A stretch of DNA of 64,000 nucleotides from Ochotona curzoniae. Taxonomy: Eukaryota > Chordata > Mammalia > Lagomorpha > Ochotonidae. The stretch covers positions 22,373,501-22,437,500 of the forward strand of contig NW_024466512.1 in NCBI RefSeq assembly GCF_017591425.1, read 5' to 3'. Made by a program: the position numbers and the translations under genes. Of this stretch, positions 61,771 to 64,000 are shown piece after piece. The notes under the pieces are model-generated. The model was given only the letters and a program-made list of their open reading frames with translations. It did not search any database and was not told the DNA's origin. Within the stretch, counting starts at the first letter, position 1. Every line of letters begins with the position of its first letter.

Positions 61771-62829
61771 TTCACTCAGACTGTTTCTCAAATGCTTTTT
61801 GGTTCCCTATGCACAGTAAAGAAATTAAAGCCCAAAATAGTGCCAAAGCTCTCGGGTTGCTCAGAAAAAAAACACAGCAGTGGATGCCAAGCAACCCACC
61901 TTGCACAGAGCCAGGGCTCGAACCCACGGCCAAGAAGTGGGGGGTAAAGGAAATAAACACCTCTGTGGTCTTCAGAGGAAAGCTGAGAAAATAGCTCAGC
62001 TTATAGAGAGAGGCACAACAGTAAGGCGTTGACTGTGGTGGGCCGGAATGGAAAGTGAACGAGGAGAGGAAGCCTAATTCTGGCAATGGTGTCCAGGTGT
62101 CCTGGAGCCGTGGCCTCTGAGCCAGTTCTCTCCTCCCTCACCTCCTTCCATGTCTTCCTCCAGCACAGAAATCTTAGACTTTAGTTGAGATTTTTCTCCT
62201 TCCTCCTCACCCCTCTTTTTTTTTTTTTTTTGTCTGTGGGTATTCACGTGCTTCCAGCACCAAGTGTGGAACCCACTATCTTTCCTCCCTGGAGTTGTGC
62301 TTGGCACTTTTCTAACCAATCACTTGAGTGTACTTATGTGGGTTTATTTCTCTGTAGTTTCTTCTGTCCCAGCTAATCTGCATGTCTGAACTCCATCAGT
62401 ACCACAGTTTGGGTTACAGGAGCGCTTTCATGTACCTTGATATTGTGCAAATCAAGTCTTTCCCCTTTAGCTTTTTCAAAAGTGTTCTTAACTACTCTCA
62501 TTCCTTTGTCTTTACCTACAGATTACAGTCTAGGGCTGTCAAGAGGATGGGTTGATACCCCAATAGTGACAGCTGCTTCGCCATACCAAAGTGCCTGCAT
62601 TTGAGTCTTAACTCTTTGCGTTCTCTATATTTTTGAGAAATCTTACTAGGATTCTTCATGAGAATGTTGGTACAACAACACCTTAGAACCACTGAAGCCT
62701 CTTGGGCAGTACCCTTGGAACATGCTCTACACTGGGGACTCCAGGATGACGTTGAGTGGCTGTCCCACATCCTCGGGTACTGATGTGGTTAGGTGCTGGG
62801 AGCAGCCCTCTCCCATTCTCTTCTTCCTT
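61771..62829. other. AT-rich DNA, origin unclear
   Basis: No gene. Includes a T-run at about 62217-62232. It may hold decayed SINE/LINE remnants, as the wording near 62548-62610 faintly resembles an old SINE head. Confidence 0.35.
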
Positions 62830-64000
62830 TCTCAGGATACAGCAAGAAAAAAAATTGGAAAAAAAGAATTTTTGTATAACTGTGGAACAACTGAGAAGAA
62901 TTCCTACCTCAACTGCATTGAGTCTTCCAATTTGTAAGTTTGGTCTGCCTCTTCTGTTTATTTACTTACTTGATCTGCTTTTATTTCTTTCTTCAACGTT
63001 TTGTAGTTTTCAGTAAACAAGTCTTAAACATCTTTGGTTAGATTTGCGCCTGAATATTTTACTTTTGAGTGAAGATACAAACAGCATCCTGTTTTAATTT
63101 CAGTTTCCATATATTCATTGCTAATGCATAGAGATATGATTGAGGTTTTTGTATTTTTACATTAATCCTTCAGCCTTCCTGAACTCATTAGTTCTGAGAA
63201 GTTTTGGGTTTTTTTTTTTTTTTTAGATTTAAGGAAATTTTTCTAAGGGAAAAATAATGTTTTCCTTTCTGATCTATACACCTTTTATTTCCTTTTTATT
63301 CTTTGTCTTCTAGTTCTGGCTAGCACTTCTAGTTGAGTTTTGTCAAATGTTTTTCCATGTCTATTAATACAATTATGTGATTTTTAAAATATGTTAATAA
63401 GGTGTTGACTTGCAAATAATGAACCAGTCTTTCATCCCTATGAAACAATTCAGTTGGTCACAGTTACAAGTACAGATCTACATATTGCTACATTTGATTA
63501 ACTAGTATTTTGTTGAGAATTTATGTCTATATTCCTGGTAGCGTTCTGTAGTTTTGTTTTGTATCATCTTTGTCTATTGGTCTCTAGATAATACTAAAAT
63601 CACAAAGTTAATTTGGAAGTGTTTCCTTTTCTTCCATTTTCTGAAGGAGATTGTGTAGCACTGCTGTTCATTCTTCATTAAATATCTGATAAGATTCGTC
63701 AAATAAACCATCTGGGCCTAAAGACTTCCTTTTTGGAAGTCTTAAAATTGTAAATTTAATTTCCTTAGCAATTTAGAGGGCAGCTCTAAGTACTTCATGT
63801 TGGGCGAGCCCTGGTAGCTTGTGTTTTTCAAGGATCGCTAATTCCATCAAAATGATCAGACTGTGGAATGTAGAATTTTTCTTGGTGCTTCCTTATCCAT
63901 TTGATGCCTGCAAGGTCTGTAGTTATGTCCCATTTCATTCCCTAAATTGGTAACTGGTGTCTTGGCTGTTTTTCAGTTTGTCATTCTTGCTAGATGATTG
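62830..64000 (-). mobile_element. Old L1 LINE, ORF2 region, antisense, cut by right edge
   Basis: Antisense L1 wording in correct order: 'TTTTGTATAACTGTGGAACA', 'CAACGTTTTGTAGTTTTCAG', 'TTCATTGCTAATGCATAGAG', 'CTGAACTCATTAGTTCTG', 'GAAGGAGATTGTGTAGC' and 'AAACCATCTGGGCCTAAAGA'. The last corresponds to the inverted reverse-transcriptase part of ORF2. Frames are broken by stops, so it is a dead copy. It probably continues beyond the window. Confidence 0.85.

Noticed and set aside
1..64000. Prokaryotic operon, prophage or defence system
   Set aside because: Lagomorph SINEs, MIR, L2 and L1 throughout, CpG depletion outside islands and absence of long ORFs show a mammalian nuclear genome.

Overview
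This is vertebrate genomic DNA, almost certainly from a lagomorph and most likely a pika (Ochotona). About forty copies of a tRNA-derived SINE of the lagomorph C-repeat type are scattered through it. The youngest copies carry the wording I associate with pika (a 'GGCCTAGTGGCTAAAGTCCT' head and an AATAAATAAATCTT tail). Old mammalian MIR, L2 and L1 remnants lie between them. I see no bacterial or viral genes, no CRISPR array, no intact protein-coding gene and no convincing coding exon. The open frames are short, low in complexity or made of repeats.

The unusual feature is a dense set of islands of AT-rich, non-repetitive sequence with homeodomain, POU-octamer and MEIS/PBX-like words, set in otherwise G+C-rich, faster-drifting DNA. 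I read more than twenty of them as candidate conserved noncoding elements (CNEs), the pattern typical of the regulatory landscape around a developmental transcription-factor gene. I judged conservation only by composition and motif content, because no alignment was possible, and I cannot name the target gene.

Layout. 0-6.2 kb: small candidate CNEs mixed with SINEs. 6.2-13.3 kb: a SINE-poor core with several candidate CNEs and a CpG-island cluster (about 10.75-13.3 kb) holding a good CTCF-like site, a ZNF143/THAP11-like site and a strong minus-strand splice-donor sequence; this is the best candidate for a promoter or noncoding first exon. 13.3-22 kb: quiet G-rich DNA, a candidate CNE at 16.1 kb, an odd 1.1-kb degenerate repeat field (16.5-17.6 kb), a SINE cluster (18-20.3 kb) and a candidate CNE with a duplicated POU octamer (20.5 kb). 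22-38 kb: mostly repeats (SINE, MIR, L2, L1) with candidate CNEs at 32.2 and 35.3 kb. 38-52 kb: a second SINE-poor, CNE-rich block, including the longest candidate element at 49.75-50.2 kb. 52-64 kb: repeat-dominated DNA, old LINE sequence broken up by SINEs, ending in an antisense L1 that runs off the window.

No genes can be shown working together here. The reading that fits is a cis-regulatory block (enhancers, possible insulators, a possible CpG-island promoter) bordered by retroposon-rich DNA. The retroposons give some well-documented insertion events: a 3'-truncated U2 snRNA retroposon with target-site duplications, and SINEs with extra 3' sequence inside their duplications.
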